DNA of 5,010 nt from Candidatus Rokubacteria bacterium RIFCSPLOWO2_02_FULL_72_37 (GTDB lineage Bacteria; Methylomirabilota; Methylomirabilia; Rokubacteriales; CSP1-6), in the NCBI GenBank assembly GCA_001790315.1, contig MGCE01000128.1, forward strand, positions 1-5,010. The letters are read 5' to 3'. The position numbers and the translations under genes are program-made. Numbering within the stretch: position 1 is the first letter of the stretch; the number at the start of each line of letters is the position of its first letter. Under the pieces are notes generated by a model. That model was not told the origin of the DNA. It made no database searches and worked only from the letters and a program-made list of their open reading frames with translations. Below, piece by piece: positions 4,028-5,010 of this stretch.

Positions 4028-5010
4028 TCAGCCGTCGAGCTGAGCGGCGCGCGCGGCCGCGTCGTACACCGCGGCGGCCAGGCGGCCGGGTTCGTAGGCG
4101 TCGTTCAGATCGCCGTCCCGGGTGCCCGCGTCGTGACCCGCCACGACGAGCAGGGGATCGGCCGCCGGCGACCCGACGGGCTCGCCGCCCGCCTCCGTGA
4201 CGATCGTCGCGCCGCGCGCGGAAAGCCCGCGGCGCGCCACCTCGCGGAAGCCGGGGTGAGCGTCGACCGCGATGTCGCGCGCCGGCGAGCGCAGCTCGAC
4301 GGCCACGCCCGCGTCGGCCAGGACGAGCGCCGCGTGGGCGCTCGCGAGGTCGTCGCCGGTGACGATCGCGCGCGCCGCGCGCGCGTAGTCGCCGGGGGAG
4401 GCGAGGACGTCGTAGCTGGTGACGGTGCGCCCGCGGGCGGCCGCGGGGCCCCGCACCTCCCAGAGCACGTCGTGCGCGCCCGGCTCGGGCTCGCCGCGGA
4501 TCAGCCGGACGCCGGCCGCCGTCGCCCGCGCCGCGAGGGCCTCGATAGTCTCGCCGACCTCTTCCTGGCCGGGCACGCGCGCCCGGAGCGCCTGCAGGCC
4601 GCCGAGGACCGGCCCGGGCTCGTGGACCGTCACGCTGTGGCCGCGGTGCGCGGCGACCCAGGCCGCGGTGAGCGCGGCGAAGCTCGAGCCCCTGATCGCG
4701 AGCCGCACCGGACGTGCGGCCGCGGCGGGCATGAAGGTCGCTTCCCGCCCGACCGCCGGGTTGACGGGGCAGATGGTCTCGGGCCGGGCGCTCCGGCCGA
4801 GGCACACGTTGCAGCCGAAGCACCAGAGGACGCGCGCCTCCTCGCCGTCGCGAACCTTCCGCGGCAGCTCCGGGTCCGCGATGGAGGCCCGGCCGAAGGC
4901 GGCGAGGTCGATCTGGCCGCCCGCCAGCGCCGCCTCGGCGACGTGCGCGCGCTTGATGCGGCCGACGCCGATGGTGGGCAGGCCCGTCGCCGACCGGATC
5001 GCCGCGGCGA
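4028..5010 (-). CDS. Old Yellow Enzyme/TMADH-type FMN/4Fe-4S oxidoreductase, C-terminal half (5' end outside window)
   Basis: This reads in from the right edge; 326 residues are visible and the start is missing. Counting from the first visible residue, 1-67 is the end of an FMN-binding barrel: GLPTIGVGRI and AAFGRASIADPELP are the phosphate-binding loops of 2,4-dienoyl-CoA reductase-like enzymes. Four cysteines follow at 63, 66, 69 and 80 (CFGCNVC, then ICPVNPAVGRE) and would hold a 4Fe-4S cluster. The CxxCxxC spacing is that of trimethylamine dehydrogenase rather than E. coli FadH (CxxCxxxC). The remaining ~246 residues have the outline of the FAD/NAD(P) module, but its fingerprints are degenerate: GSSFAA (107-112) for GGGPAG, GDDLAS (218-223) for GGGxxG, and LNDAYEPGR (about 301-309) for IGDAYEPGR. 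The module is also shorter than in FadH. The gene is convergent with the cyclase, with 18 bases between stops. Family assignment is firm for the first third; substrate and electron donor are unknown. Confidence 0.87.
   Translation of the reverse strand, partial: AAAIRSATGLPTIGVGRIKRAHVAEAALAGGQIDLAAFGRASIADPELPRKVRDGEEARVLWCFGCNVCLGRSARPETICPVNPAVGREATFMPAAAARPVRLAIRGSSFAALTAAWVAAHRGHSVTVHEPGPVLGGLQALRARVPGQEEVGETIEALAARATAAGVRLIRGEPEPGAHDVLWEVRGPAAARGRTVTSYDVLASPGDYARAARAIVTGDDLASAHAALVLADAGVAVELRSPARDIAVDAHPGFREVARRGLSARGATIVTEAGGEPVGSPAADPLLVVAGHDAGTRDGDLNDAYEPGRLAAAVYDAAARAAQLDG

Noticed and set aside
3121..4200. 359-codon plus-strand frame overlapping the cyclase gene and the convergent flavoprotein
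   Set aside because: It is an Arg/Pro/His-rich out-of-frame shadow that crosses two real, oppositely oriented genes.

Overview
This is a high-G+C bacterial window. Strongly G/C-biased third codon positions, gene starts with ribosome binding sites and dense packing all fit a GC-rich soil or groundwater proteobacterium or an uncultured lineage with similar metabolism (Rokubacteria or NC10 type). The sequence alone does not fix the taxon. No RNA gene, insertion sequence or CRISPR array is visible.

Layout. (1) Positions 1-612 hold a complete type II toxin-antitoxin pair: a Phd/YefM-type antitoxin followed by a ParE/RelE-type toxin whose GTG start overlaps the antitoxin stop. Two GTAC cores 12 bp apart sit just upstream and resemble a YefM-type operator. 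The pair uses more A/T-ending codons than the genes to its right and looks like an acquired cassette. (2) Positions 613-955 hold no intact gene. The minus strand carries the likely remains of a small exported TPR protein, split between two frames. The right part holds a good sigma70-like promoter embedded in direct and inverted repeats. (3) Positions 956-4009 form a tight three-gene plus-strand operon: a crotonase-fold enoyl-CoA hydratase/isomerase-family enzyme, a family III (CaiB/BaiF) CoA-transferase, and a PF04199 'cyclase' metal-dependent hydrolase. (4) Positions 4028-5010, on the minus strand and convergent, hold the C-terminal half of an Old Yellow Enzyme/trimethylamine dehydrogenase/2,4-dienoyl-CoA reductase-type flavoprotein that runs off the right edge.

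How the genes may work together. The CoA-transferase would activate a carboxylic acid to its CoA thioester, the crotonase would hydrate, isomerise or cleave the acyl-CoA, and the cyclase-family hydrolase would open or close a ring or hydrolyse an amide or ester. The iron-sulfur flavoprotein next door could supply a redox step on an unsaturated substrate. This looks like a catabolic cluster for an alicyclic, aromatic or terpenoid-like acid; the substrate cannot be read from the sequence.

The most unusual features are the flavoprotein, whose FMN/4Fe-4S half looks intact while every nucleotide-binding fingerprint in its C-terminal half is degenerate, and the crotonase, which has a mixed active site (hydratase Glu kept, second Glu replaced by Gly, MenB Asp replaced by Pro). 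No clearly new defence or mobile system was found.
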